Positions 22,690 through 33,149 of a stretch of DNA of 64,000 bases are shown one piece after another. The DNA is from Selaginella moellendorffii (Eukaryota > Streptophyta > Lycopodiopsida > Selaginellales > Selaginellaceae), in assembly GCF_000143415.4 (NCBI RefSeq), contig NW_003314362.1, positions 257,135 through 321,134 on the forward strand, in the 5' to 3' direction. The notes beneath the pieces are model-generated. The model was not told where the DNA came from. It ran no database searches and saw only the letters and a list, made by a program, of their open reading frames with translations. The position numbers and the translations under genes were made by a program. Position 1 is the stretch's first letter; every line of letters starts with the position of its first letter.

Positions 22690-23895
22690 CTAGCTTGGAA
22701 CTCTCTTGGTCATTATAACTCTTCGCCTTCTTCCAATCCAAGTGGAAGCCCAGATTGGATCCAAAGCCACGGCTTTGTATCCAGACTTGGAGTAAACTCT
22801 TCGCGCTCTCACATCGTCTTCGTAGGCATGAAGAATTAGGTGTTTAAATCCCCACAGCGATGCTCGCAAATCCACGCCTTGCAAAAGAGCTGTGGCAACA
22901 TTCCTCCGTCTATCAAAGCGAAGAACACGACTTAGAACACCAGGACAAGGTTAAGTTGAAGCTCTATGAGAAGAAAGATTCAAAGATGAAAGATCTATGA
23001 GCAGTGTTTTTGTAATCGAAGTACCTGTAGTTTTCGTCGACGGCCAAGCCACTGACGTAGAGATACTCGTCGGCATAATCGTCCTGGAGATGTTGGAGCA
23101 TGTCTTTGTCGTCCAGCGCGGTTAAATCCACGACTCCGACCATTTTCTTATCATCCTCGTCTTGGGTCTCGGCAACCAAGCACGTATATCTGCGGAAAAT
23201 TCGAGTTTTCATTCACACAAAAGCTTGGATTGGATGGTTCTTACCTCTGAGGGGGCGAGAGCCTCACTTTGTAAGTAAGAGCAGTCAAGACCTCCGCCTG
23301 GAATGAAGAGAAAAAAAGAGAAAACGAGATAAGAACAATCGATCTCTCTCGAGAGGAAGAACTTACTTTGAATATGTCGTAGAAGAAATCGTTGAAGACC
23401 ACTGCGGGCGAGTGAAACGCCTCGGCTTGGATGAGTGATACGTCTTGCAAGTCCTTTTGCTTCCTGGGATTTAGATCTCTCACGCTCCACCCGTAAGCGC
23501 TGAGAAGATAGTCGCTGCTCTGCTGCAAGGTCGCGCTGGCGGTGGCGGTGGTGGCGCTGGAGTTGGCTTTGAGCGGCGCTGCTCCAAGGCCTTGGTGTTC
23601 TTCGTGAGAAACTACTTTGTCATACTTTGTCGGCCCAGCGCTCGTGCGAGAACTCTTCCTGTGATCGTGCTGCTGCTCGGAAGAATGCGAGGCAATCGCG
23701 AGCACGGCATTCCTGTGATGAGCTCTTCTCGACACTGCCAAGAACAATCCTTGCTTTGGAAAGGAAATGGAAAGAAAGAAATCACAAACCTGTTGTGATG
23801 GAGAAGGCGCCTCTGTCGGTGACGATGAGAAGCGATGAGAAGCAATCCTCGCTTCTTACGCTTAGAAAACAGTCGCGCGAGCTGAGCGCCAACAT
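22690..23895 (-). CDS. GNAT-family N-acetyltransferase, probably plastid
   Basis: Five exons: 23895-23790, 23749-23367, 23297-23245, 23189-23025, 22909-22690; 308 residues. The C-terminal half carries the GNAT fold: VVDLTALDD strand, YLYVSGLAVDENYRRRNVA as motif A with the acetyl-CoA loop (RRRNVATALL), and HAYEDDVRARRVYSKSGYKA as motif B. The first about 100 residues are Ser/His-rich and low in acidic residues, fitting a transit peptide. The likely reaction is acetyl-CoA-dependent N-acetylation of protein N termini or lysines. The first ATG of the leader (23,964) opens only a five-codon frame; the start chosen here is the next one that enters the long frame. Confidence 0.8.
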
Positions 23896-24013
23896 CTTCT
23901 CGCCCAGCATTGCGCGCGATTGATTCTCCACCGCCGAGAAACAAGAAATCTATGAGCTCGCCATTGGAAACCCTAAAAATTCAAAAGAGATTTTTATTTT
24001 AGGGTTCTAGCGA
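23896..24013. promoter_or_regulatory. Divergent promoter, GNAT / PPR-DYW
   Basis: Only 118 bases separate the two start codons. Two telo-box-like motifs in opposite orientation (aaaccctaa near 23,968 and ttagggtt near 24,000) sit in the interval, one facing each gene. Both products are predicted to be organellar. Confidence 0.55.
23950..23964 (-). promoter_or_regulatory. Minimal upstream open reading frame of the GNAT gene
   Basis: ATG at 23,964 is followed after three sense codons by TAG (peptide MASS), 54 bases before the main start. If the transcript starts upstream of it, this uORF would reduce or regulate translation of the acetyltransferase. Confidence 0.35.
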
Positions 24014-27000
24014 ATGTTCACGATCCAGGTAACTATCCACTCCTCGCCGCGCGATCGATTCAAGCTCTCTCCACAGGCGCGGCGAAAAATCCACAGAAAG
24101 GGGGAAGAAATCGTGGAAAATGCCCGGGTTTTGTTCAAGAATCTTGAGTCGATCGATGGGCCGCCAGAGATTTCTCGCTTCGTCGCCGCGGCCAAGGCTT
24201 GCGGCAGGGCCGGGGATCTGGAAACCGGGATGAGAATCCACTCACGGGCGATCAAGGAGGGCTTGATCCAATCCAACCGGTTTCTTGCCAACACGCTGCT
24301 GGATATGTATGCCAAATGCGGGCGCATGGACCGAGCTCGCGAGATTTTCGATGGATTGGAGAGGCGCTGCGTGGTCTCCTGGACGGCGCTCATCCTTGGA
24401 TACGTCCAGAACGGGGAGAGCGAGCTCGGGCTGGAGCTCTTTTCTCGAATGGAGCGCGAAGAAAAGGAAGAGGGTGGTGTCAAGCCGGATGCTCGATTGT
24501 TCTATGCTGCTGTCAAGGCTTGTGTCGATCTGGTAACCGAGCACTACGACGACAAGGACTCTCACGGCTGTGGGACGAAGAACAAGTTCGTTCAAGGCAA
24601 GCAAGTGAAGCTGTGGTGTCTGGAGAAAGGAAAACTTCTCCACGACAAGCTTTCGAGGATTGGTCTCGAGGAGGATATCTTCGTGACGGGAAGCTTGGTG
24701 GATTTGTTTGCTCGGTGTGGGAGCATGGCAGATGCTCGCAGGGTGTTTGATGGGATCGTGCAGCACAGCGTTCTGTCGTGGAATGCGATCATCGCCGGGT
24801 ACGCTCACACCGGAGAGTTGGAGAGGTGTTTCTGGTTCTATGCACGGATGCAACAAGAAGGTATGGCTCCTGATTCTCGGACTTTCATTGCGGTGCTGAA
24901 AGCTTGTGCTGCTTTTCCAGGAAGCAAGCTTTCGGCCTTGAGGATTGGAGCGAGAATTCATTGGCAGCTCGTGGAGAGTGGATACGAGCGGGATGTTTTC
25001 GTGGCGAGCACCGTCGTGGATATGTTTGCAAAGTGTGGGAGCATGGCCAGAGCACGGGAGGCGTTTGACAGGATTGCGAAACCTTGCCTTGTGTCTTGGA
25101 ACTCGATCATGATGGGCTACGCTCAAGGTGGCGAAGGTAAGCGTGCTCTTGAGTTTTTCTATCGCATGGATGGACAAGGACTGACACCGGATGCCCGTAG
25201 TTTTGTAGCTGCTCTCAAAGCTTGCGCAAACTTGGCTGCTCCTGCGAAAGAAGACGAGGATTCCGACGATGCTACGTTTCTTCTCTGCGTGGAAAAAGGT
25301 GGAGATTTACACTCGCGGGCAGAGAAACACGGGTACACTTCCAACATCTACGTAGCTAATGTGCTGATTGATATGTACACGAAGTGTGGCAGCTTGGACG
25401 AAGCGCGTAAAGTTTTTGACAAGATGATCCACCGGAGTGTCATGTCGTGGAATTCGATCATCATGGGGTATGCTCAGGCGGGTGACGTTGAGACGGCTCT
25501 AAACCTTTTCTCCAAAATGCAGGAGCAGGGAATTCAACCAGATGCCCGTTCTTATGTTGCAACTTTGAAGGCGTGCTCGAGTTTCGCAGAGGGAGATGTG
25601 ATCGAAAGTCAGCCTGCAAAACTATGGTGCTTACAAAAAGGCTCCGAAGTTCATAGGCAACTCGAGGTCACAGAGGCGGCATCGGACATCTTTGTGTCCA
25701 GCACACTGGTAGACATGTACTCGAAATGCGGTGACATGGCGATGGCTCGGAAGGTTTTCGACAGGATGTCCGATCCCAACGTGGTTTTGTGGAACGCGAT
25801 GATCACCGGTTACGCTCAAAACAACAGTGGTTCTAGCAGTGAAGAGGCAGTGAAGCTGTTCACACGGATGCAGCTTGAGGAAGGCTTTGAGGCTGATAAC
25901 ATCACTCTGGTAGCGGCTCTCAAGGCGTGCGGAAGCTTGGGAGCTCTCAACACCGGGAAAGAAATCTACAGAGCAATAGTGGAGCTTGAAACCGGGCTCG
26001 AGCACGACCAGCTTGTAGTAGCGAGTCTGATAGATTTTTACGGGAAATGCGGGAACATGGTAGAGGCACAGCAGGTGTTTGATTCAGTTCCCAGCGTCAG
26101 GAAGAACACGGTGACTTGGAACTCGCTCATAGCAGGCTATACGCATCAAGCTGATGTTCACAGTGCTCTCGAGCTCTATGAGAGGATGAAAGGGGATGAC
26201 AAGCGTCCGGCAGTGAACGGGGTCACCTTCCTTTGCCTTCTAAACGCCTGCAGTCACGCCGGTCTCGTCGACAAAGGACAGAAGTTCTTTGCAGCGATGG
26301 TTTCTCTTCACGGGATTACTCCTGGCATCGAGCATTATACGTGCTTGGTCGATCTTCTGGGCCGGTCCAACCATCTAGATGAAGCTCTTACTGTGCTGCG
26401 CGAGATGCCCTTCCGGGGCAACAAGACGATATGGATGACACTGTTGAGCTCGTGTAGAAAGTGGAGAAACGTTGACATTGGCACGGTGGCTTTCAAGAAA
26501 ATTCTGGAGATCGACAACAGGGACTCGGCAGCTTATGTTCTCATGACGAATCTCTACGCGAGTGCCAAACGCTGGGACGAAAGCGTACACGTCGAAATGA
26601 TGAGAATGAACGCTGGGGCTTTGAAGAAACCGGGTGAAAGCTGGTGGATTGATAGCTATGGAAAGGTTCACAAGTTCGTGGCTGGCGACAACAGGCATCC
26701 TCAAAGCGAGCAGATCTTTGGAAAACTCAGGGTCATGTTCTTGAAGTTGAGGGAGCAAGGCTACCTTCCCGACTTGAACAGCGTGTTTAGAAACATCAGT
26801 GACGAAGAAAAGGAGTCGGCATTGTTCCAGCACAGCGAGAAGCTTGCAATCTGCTGCGCTCTCATCAACTCGGCCGCTGGAACGACAGTCCGGATCACCA
26901 AAAATCTCAGAGTTTGCGACGACTGCCACAAAGCTACGAGTTATATTTCCAAGCTCGAGAGACGGACAATCATCTGCAGAGACGCAAGCCGATTTCATGT

Positions 27001-27040
27001 GTTCCAAGATGGCAAGTGTTCGTGTGATGACTTCTGGTGA
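24014..27040 (+). CDS. PLS-class PPR protein with E and DYW deaminase domains
   Basis: Intronless, 1,008 residues. After about 60 residues of basic presequence, about 20 PLS repeats follow (NTLLDMYAKCGRMDRAREIF and similar), then the E/E+ region and PG box (KKPGESWWIDSYGKVHKFVA) and a complete DYW domain. The zinc and catalytic motif H-S-E is at about residues 940-942, CDDC at about 968-971, and the second site HVFQDGKCSC near the end. The C terminus is DFW instead of DYW. Such proteins deaminate specific cytidines to uridines in plastid or mitochondrial transcripts. It shares a 118-base divergent promoter with the GNAT gene. Confidence 0.95.
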   Translation: MFTIQVTIHSSPRDRFKLSPQARRKIHRKGEEIVENARVLFKNLESIDGPPEISRFVAAAKACGRAGDLETGMRIHSRAIKEGLIQSNRFLANTLLDMYAKCGRMDRAREIFDGLERRCVVSWTALILGYVQNGESELGLELFSRMEREEKEEGGVKPDARLFYAAVKACVDLVTEHYDDKDSHGCGTKNKFVQGKQVKLWCLEKGKLLHDKLSRIGLEEDIFVTGSLVDLFARCGSMADARRVFDGIVQHSVLSWNAIIAGYAHTGELERCFWFYARMQQEGMAPDSRTFIAVLKACAAFPGSKLSALRIGARIHWQLVESGYERDVFVASTVVDMFAKCGSMARAREAFDRIAKPCLVSWNSIMMGYAQGGEGKRALEFFYRMDGQGLTPDARSFVAALKACANLAAPAKEDEDSDDATFLLCVEKGGDLHSRAEKHGYTSNIYVANVLIDMYTKCGSLDEARKVFDKMIHRSVMSWNSIIMGYAQAGDVETALNLFSKMQEQGIQPDARSYVATLKACSSFAEGDVIESQPAKLWCLQKGSEVHRQLEVTEAASDIFVSSTLVDMYSKCGDMAMARKVFDRMSDPNVVLWNAMITGYAQNNSGSSSEEAVKLFTRMQLEEGFEADNITLVAALKACGSLGALNTGKEIYRAIVELETGLEHDQLVVASLIDFYGKCGNMVEAQQVFDSVPSVRKNTVTWNSLIAGYTHQADVHSALELYERMKGDDKRPAVNGVTFLCLLNACSHAGLVDKGQKFFAAMVSLHGITPGIEHYTCLVDLLGRSNHLDEALTVLREMPFRGNKTIWMTLLSSCRKWRNVDIGTVAFKKILEIDNRDSAAYVLMTNLYASAKRWDESVHVEMMRMNAGALKKPGESWWIDSYGKVHKFVAGDNRHPQSEQIFGKLRVMFLKLREQGYLPDLNSVFRNISDEEKESALFQHSEKLAICCALINSAAGTTVRITKNLRVCDDCHKATSYISKLERRTIICRDASRFHVFQDGKCSCDDFW

Positions 27041-28680
27041 TGGACTGATGCTGATCGATCAGCATCGACCGGATCCATCACAGTAGATTAAAAAATTCAC
27101 ATTGTTAGATACGTTAACAAGCTATTAATGTAGACTTTGGATGGGATGGCCGGCTATCTGGCTAGAATAAAGAAATTTGTTGGCACAAGGTCACAGGTTC
27201 GAATCCACAGCCAGAGAGACCCAACTTAAATTTTTTGTTTAAGACTAGCTCGAGGGACATTGCATGAATCAAAATATCGTTTTGCATGGTCAATCCGAAT
27301 TCCCGTTTTGAAAGAAAGCCAAGATCATGACCTTGCCTGCTCTGACGAGGGGAAGGGCCAGGTTTGACAATCATCTTTGCTTCTCCTCGAGCGCTGTGGC
27401 TACACTCTCGGATCACACAGGATGGATTCCTTCCGGACGACACGGTGATCATTGGGAGCAAACAGGATCCTTCTTTTTCTTGAACCTTCCACATTTTGTC
27501 AAGAGAAACAAAGAGAAAAGAAGACTGTATCTAGCCCAGAAAGAAAAGAACTAAGCTCTCCTCCTCCAAGATCTTATGAATTTGAGATATGCAACGATCC
27601 AGGCAGGGAGCTGCTTAATCGAGTCCAAAAACAGTTTCGATGGAAGCAATGGTTGGAATTGAGGTGGAGTCCCTCTATGGCTTCCTTGCCATTCTGAGGA
27701 CTTATAGTCCGGGAGCCATACAGGCGGCAATTTCTACTTCATGACGACGCAAATTGACGAGATGGAAATGGATTGGTCTCATGTGGTGTGGATGCAAAGC
27801 TACGAAATGGTGGATGGTGAGGGCCTAGGTTGCTCACTCTGTGGCCAGGATTGTACCAGAAGTGCTTGTCACTGTCATGTGTGCTCGGTTTGCTTAGACA
27901 AATTTGTAGTAGATATTAAAATATGCTTGAATATTATTTATCATATATTAATATTCACTTTTATACTTTTATACTTTTATACAATGTTAAACTTTCAGAT
28001 ATAATATTTTTCTGTTACTAATGGGTATTATTCTTATAACTACCAAAATATTTAGTTTCATCTACAGGACCATCACTAAATACTAATTAAAATAAGAAAA
28101 ATGAATCATCCATTATAACACATGTATTCATTGCCTTTGTTTTAAAAGTGTCTAGTTGATCATAATTATGAACATTATTTTTATGATTTTTAGAAATATT
28201 TTTAAATTGAAAAAGAACATTTAAAGAAATTAAATTACAAAGTTGTGGGATTTGTAAAATGAAAATTCATACTTTAGCAGTAGTGTTTAGTAAATGAAAT
28301 TACATTTTAAATATGGAAGTAAAGCTCTAGATTTCATTATCCAAAAGCAGCAATATTTATCATAACTATAGCCAATTTAGAGTTTTAACAACTTTTGTGG
28401 TCGTGTTAGCCTATGTAATATTTTCACCTGATTAGATATTATTTTTCCAGAGCTTTGATTTAGATTAATAATGTATCATTGTAGTTCTAACTTTACACCC
28501 AATTCTAAACTTAAGGATATTTTTGCAGTCTTTCATTTAAATTATATTAAGTTGTTTTAGTTTCCCGCCATACTGATATAGCTTCTTTATCACGTACAAA
28601 CAAGAACCTTCTTCTAGGAACTGCCCTAATGTGAAATGTACTGACATGGATCTCATTTGTACGACAGCTAGAGCATTGCT
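27041..28680. other. Intergenic region with an AT-rich core
   Basis: After the SINE-like copy at 27,108-27,224, about 27.25-27.9 kb holds only short frames, one with a Cys-rich stretch (GCSLCGQDC near 27,830) that I cannot assign. From 27,900 to 28,560 the DNA is very AT-rich, with stops in every frame and no readable retroelement domain. Confidence 0.45.
27108..27224 (+). mobile_element. tRNA-related SINE-like element, copy S7
   Basis: Isolated plus-strand copy outside the duplicated blocks: gttaacaagctattaatg, tggccggctatctggctaga, ggttcgaatcc, cagccagagagacccaac. Its isolation shows that the element moves independently of the larger repeats. Confidence 0.65.
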
Positions 28681-28689
28681 CAACTAGCC

Positions 28690-30240
28690 TTGCCTGTAGA
28701 AGGTCAAGCACTCGTCATCTCTTTCATGAAATCTATTCTTCTTTTCACAACAGTAAGATCGAGTACCTTGCACGAGATCTTGCACGTTCGTTGTGTTCAT
28801 AGACTCGTGTGAGCACTGGCTTGATTGTTCGTCCTTTATAAAGAATAAAAAAGTCGGTGGCCCGATTGATTGCTGGTCCACTTGCAAGTGAAACGAAAGT
28901 GCGTCATTTGCTCGCTGTTGATAGGCGTCAACGGCAGCGAATCGTCACGCAGATATATGCTTGGAGCACTCGATAAACAGAGAGATGAGCATGGAACACC
29001 TTCTTCACCTATGGAGTAAAAAAGAAAGAAAGATGAATCCATCGTGAAAGGAGTGCTTCGAGAAATTGTCAAATAGTCAAAAAAGACGATGCAAGCTTCC
29101 GTCGCCAAACATGACGGGAGTGGATATTCCACGAACTGGAGGCCTCGTCTTTGCCATTATCGCTGCTTGGAGAGCAATCTAAGAATCTCATTGTCAAATT
29201 CCTGTGCAGCGTCGAGTGCATGGCATTGTGTCAGAAACGTAATGCTTCCACTCTTCGGTTTGCCGCTTCTTTGAGCCGCGCTGTTTGGAGAAAAGTAAAG
29301 AGAAACAGAGTGTTCTTTCGTGTTTATAGTCTACAAGCAAGCAGCTTTTGTTCACCTGCGAAGTGTAAAGCGCAACTGGAACGTTGGAGACAAAAAAAGT
29401 TTCTTTGACGATTTGCTTGGTCCCGGCCTCAATAAAGGCAAGGCTGTGTCCAGCAAACAGCATCGCCAAAAGCAGAGCTGGCAAGACGAACACCATGACT
29501 AGAAAAGTTGTTATTAAAAAATACGAGACCAAGTACCTGAATTCTTTGTGCTCGAGCAGACTGTACGTGAACAAATCCAGGTTACAAGAAACCACTGCCG
29601 CAACCACCAAATACTGTTAGTGGCAGTGAAATACCAGTGCCAGGGATGCCTAGAAGTCACCACCACCCGATAGGAAATTAAACTGGAAAAACCTCAGTTT
29701 CACAAATATCCATCTCCCGTACAAAACGAAAGTCTCTCCAAGAACGACACACCCGCAAGTTGGAAGCAAATTGGAGCATGCCTCCCTTCTTTGCTTACTC
29801 GATAGGAAGAATTTTTGGAGAAGACATCTGGTTTTGTCACGGCATTCATAGAGGCTGGTAGGTCGGATGGCACACGAGATCCATGCCACGCAAAGGGCAA
29901 GCTGACGATTCCTCATAAATCTCAAGTGCTAGTCGATCAATCGTAGTTAGGACAGTCTCGATGCTGCTAGGTAGAGTGCGAACCATGCAACAGAAAGTGA
30001 ACCAGTTGACGAGCTGGCAAACCATCTGCATAACAAAGTTTTTTTGTGAGAATCGCGAATGGATACTTACTGTCCACTTTGCAACAACTTTGGGAAACGA
30101 AAGTTCAAGTTCTATCGAGCTTGCCACGACTATCCAGCTTAAGCACCGAGCGACAATGAGCGGGTGCATAGCTAGACAAAGAAAACAAGAATGTAAGACC
30201 CTAGGTAAAACTCCATTTGAGTCATAGGCGTGCATTTAAA
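28690..30240 (-). pseudogene. GPI mannosyltransferase 3 (PIG-B, GT22 family) relic
   Basis: Minus-strand pieces follow the order of PIG-B: FPKVVAKWT | MVCQLVNWFTFCCMVRTLPS and SSIETVLTT across a clean intron near 30,055-30,098; CAIRPTS near 29,870; VLYGRWIFVKLRFFQFNFLS and GGGDF near 29,660-29,740; HPWHWYFT near 29,620-29,645; LLEHKEFR near 29,540; LAMLFAGHSLAF near 29,450. At least three frame changes and a stop after GGDF separate them, and the stretch between HPWHWYFT and HKEFR is shortened. PIG-B adds the third mannose to the GPI anchor in the ER; this copy cannot encode it. Confidence 0.65.
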
Positions 30241-30426
30241 GGCATAGCAATCCAAGGTGGCTTATGTTTGCTACAAGCTGTATTTGTTTGTGACTGCTAG
30301 ATTTCAACTAAGATTGATGTGAAATGCCAATTCTAACAAAGAATTGTATTGGAAAATATTGGGCGTAGACCGCAGTCTAGAAAGAATGAAGGCCAACCTG
30401 GCAAAGACGGAAGCTGTGGCTGCCGC

Positions 30427-31974
30427 CTAGCAGACGCTGATCTGCCTGTAGTGGCTGGGTCTGCCGTCCGGATACCTCACAAGAACCATCGTAAAGCCGT
30501 CACGCTTGAGCAGGAGCTGCTGGCTCAGCTCGAGCTGTTCTCCCAAACTTTCGGACCCTCGGATAACCTTGGAATGGAGTAGCATGAACTTGCCATCTGC
30601 CCGCTCCACCACCGCGTTGTGCCATGGTGTTGGGATGTGGAAGTTCTTCTCCTCGGAAGAACGCTGGGCTGCCACTAGAGAGGAATGGATGACGTTGATG
30701 CCATACTTGGGACCTCTGTTTGGATGAGGGTGGATGGAGATGCGGAGCTGCAAAGGGAAGAGCCACTCCACCATGGCCGAGTAGGCACGGTTCCTGAGGA
30801 TCATGAGAAAGGCAACTCGGCTGCACAACTTCTTCTTGGCCGATTTTGACGGAAGGTTCTTGCAGCTCTTGTGTTCGTACAAGTCCTCGAGCATGAACCT
30901 GGAGAAGCCACGATATAGATTGCGTGTCTCCGGGTCCTCTTTGATCTCCTTGGTGACAGTTGACTCATCACATCCAAACAAGCACATGAGAGCTCGCCTG
31001 GCATTCTCTGCATTGGCGGTGAGCTCGGTCCCGACGGGATGCTCCACGGTGGTGTTGGAAATGAGCTTCGTAATGCTGTCCTCGCTGTGGTTGTCCAGCA
31101 GAAACTCATCCAAGCGAAAGAAGCTGACCAGGCCAGGATACAGACTGTGTGCCATCTCCCAAAACATCTCTCCATAAGAATCCACGGCAGCATCATCCGA
31201 GCCGACCAGATCAGAGAAGACATGACCATCCGAGACGACGTTGTAGTGCACGCCTGGAGCATACACGGCCTTGATGAGATCCGCAACGATCTTCATGGAA
31301 TGGATGGCTAGCTCCTCTGCCTTGTCGGGGCATTTTCCCAGTGTCTTGTCGGGATTGCACGACTTGATTGGAAATGCCGGCAAGACGAACTCGAGTGGAA
31401 CATTTCTTGCAACGTGGTACCTCACTCTGTCTGCAAATCTTTGTTTGCCTCTACTGGTGAACCACTGATCGTGCTTTGGAAAGTGGATGTAATTCTTCTC
31501 GATGATGTCCACAACTTGGGAGGTGATGTCGTCCACCTCTTGAGGTGTGTGTGAAGTGAAGGGCTCCAGAAGGCAATCTCTGGTCATGACGCTGTTGTCC
31601 AGCAGCAGAGACGCCAGATAACTCATGCTCTCGCTATCCTCCTGGAGAGTCCCTTGACCGGGATCCTGGATGAAAACCACGCCCTCGAATCCATTCCCAA
31701 TGTATCTCTCGTAGACGATGGCTTCCCACGGTGAGCATGAATCAGCTCCAAGCATGGACATGCTGTAGCTGTTGATCTCCGGAGCCATGGACATTGTGGC
31801 TTGCTTGGCTGCCTCTAAATCTTGTGCCTTGTCACTCGCGACCATGGAAGAGAACAAGAAATCACACTTCGCTGCTACTGGGACATGCCTGGACGCAGAT
31901 TGTGAGACAAAGGCAATCTCACTGCTCTCTCTGTGGATATACAAGAACGCAATCTTGTCCTTTGGAAAAGCCAT
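30427..31974 (-). CDS. DIT1/PvcA-type isocyanide synthase
   Basis: Intronless, 515 residues from the ATG at 31,974 (good context, ccATGG). Residues 1-110 are not recognised. From about residue 150 the protein follows the pyoverdine/dityrosine biosynthesis (DIT1_PvcA) family: LPAFPIKSCNPDKTLGKCPD at 198-217, YNVVSDGHVFSDLVG at about 244-258, a FFRLDEFL segment, and the C-terminal TPWHNAVVERADGKFMLL at about 449-466. Known members convert the amino group of an amino acid, commonly Tyr or Trp, to an isonitrile using ribulose 5-phosphate (PvcA, IsnA), or make the formyl-tyrosine precursor in yeast spore walls (Dit1). They are bacterial and fungal; a plant copy suggests transfer. A TATA box precedes it and codon use looks host-like. 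The family call is by motif recall. Confidence 0.8.
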   Translation of the reverse strand: MAFPKDKIAFLYIHRESSEIAFVSQSASRHVPVAAKCDFLFSSMVASDKAQDLEAAKQATMSMAPEINSYSMSMLGADSCSPWEAIVYERYIGNGFEGVVFIQDPGQGTLQEDSESMSYLASLLLDNSVMTRDCLLEPFTSHTPQEVDDITSQVVDIIEKNYIHFPKHDQWFTSRGKQRFADRVRYHVARNVPLEFVLPAFPIKSCNPDKTLGKCPDKAEELAIHSMKIVADLIKAVYAPGVHYNVVSDGHVFSDLVGSDDAAVDSYGEMFWEMAHSLYPGLVSFFRLDEFLLDNHSEDSITKLISNTTVEHPVGTELTANAENARRALMCLFGCDESTVTKEIKEDPETRNLYRGFSRFMLEDLYEHKSCKNLPSKSAKKKLCSRVAFLMILRNRAYSAMVEWLFPLQLRISIHPHPNRGPKYGINVIHSSLVAAQRSSEEKNFHIPTPWHNAVVERADGKFMLLHSKVIRGSESLGEQLELSQQLLLKRDGFTMVLVRYPDGRPSHYRQISVC

Positions 31975-32087
31975 GGATTGAATTGAAGATATCAAAAGAA
32001 GTGAATGAAATGGTCCCTAGATGAAAATTTGGTGTGTAGAAATCTTTAGCTGTGCTGGGGATGGATATGTGGGTTGTGACCCCGCAG

Positions 32088-32096
32088 CCTTTTATA
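32088..32096 (-). promoter_or_regulatory. TATA box of the isocyanide synthase gene
   Basis: TATAAAAGG on the minus strand, 114 bases before the ATG, followed by a leader without ATG. It supports expression as a normal nuclear gene. Confidence 0.65.
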
Positions 32097-32099
32097 TCT

Positions 32100-33040
32100 G
32101 GGAGGGGTCGCTCATGTTTGACTGGCTTGACATTTGAAGACGTGCTCAATTTAAATTCCTCTCAGCATTGAGACGAGCACAAATGATTCTCTAACTTGTT
32201 TAGTAGAAAGTGTTCTAGCTTCACACTCAGTTTCTCAGCTGAAACACGTGACGAGATACTTGTCAAACTAATAATTCAATGAAATATTCTGAAACAACTA
32301 CAAATATGCGTATGTAGGGGCATTACAGAGGTAATAACCAATGGTGTAAAGTATATACTTGTGGATCTGGAACTTCTAGTGGATTGACAGGAGGTTGAAA
32401 ACAGTGGATGGGCTTCATATAGAACTATATTCTTCTTCATCACAACCATCCCTTTACCTATAGCATGCAGAGCGATCCCTGCATTATCAAAATATTCACA
32501 TTACATTATCTCTATCTTTTGAAATTGTTATGAAATCATATAAACCTTTCCATCACTTTCAAAAGTCCATTGTGAGCACTGGAGTGTATCCTTGGAAAAC
32601 GTCTCATACACAATCGTGCTCACAAAACGCAAAGCAAACTGCAGCTCGTAACTCTTATAAGCGTCTCCAACTCGCATGTAGAGAACTTTGTCATTTGACT
32701 CGGCATTGCCAGAAGTCACGCTGCCAAGGCCGGCATTGCCCGGATGACGCTTGCCAAATCCGTCAAGGTCTTCTCCAGAACATGTGCCGGGATTCGACCC
32801 CACTGCCTGTACCTCTCACTCCTGCAGGTCTTTTTCCGGGAACACCTCTTGCCTCAGAAGTGCAAGCTCCCTGCTAGACCAAACCGGCAGAAAAAACGTT
32901 TCGCATTTTTCGTATTCTTTGTAATTAGGAAGCGCTTTTCCAGGACATCCGTCCGCCAGAAAGAGATCGCTGTCAGCTCCACCTCGAAGTAACTAGAAAA
33001 GGGCGCGGCAGGGACGAGATAAAATTCCCCGGCTTCAAAG
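32100..33040. other. Intergenic region; possible pol III-type repeat fragment
   Basis: Mostly unassigned. On the minus strand near 32,785-32,890 there is an A-box match (tggtctagcaggg) and, about 80 bases on, a B-box match (ggtcgaatccc); the spacing is too long for a tRNA but possible for a SINE. A frame of about 90 codons at 32,528-32,803 has no known domain. Confidence 0.35.
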
Positions 33041-33149
33041 CAGCAGTGCGCCAGTCATCAATGAGACTAGATCGTTCAGAGCTTCTGCTTTCGCTTGACC
33101 ATCTCCTAATTTTAGAATCTCAAATGGTTTTCCTGAGGGCAAGGATCGT

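Noticed and set aside
24242-25177. 311-codon minus-strand frame opposite the PPR-DYW gene
   Set aside because: Antisense shadow of PPR repeats with the same periodicity; no independent start context or domain.
32528-32803. Small minus-strand frame with GNAGLGSVTSGNAES as a gene
   Set aside because: No ATG context, low-complexity wording and adjacency to a possible pol III repeat; not supportable.
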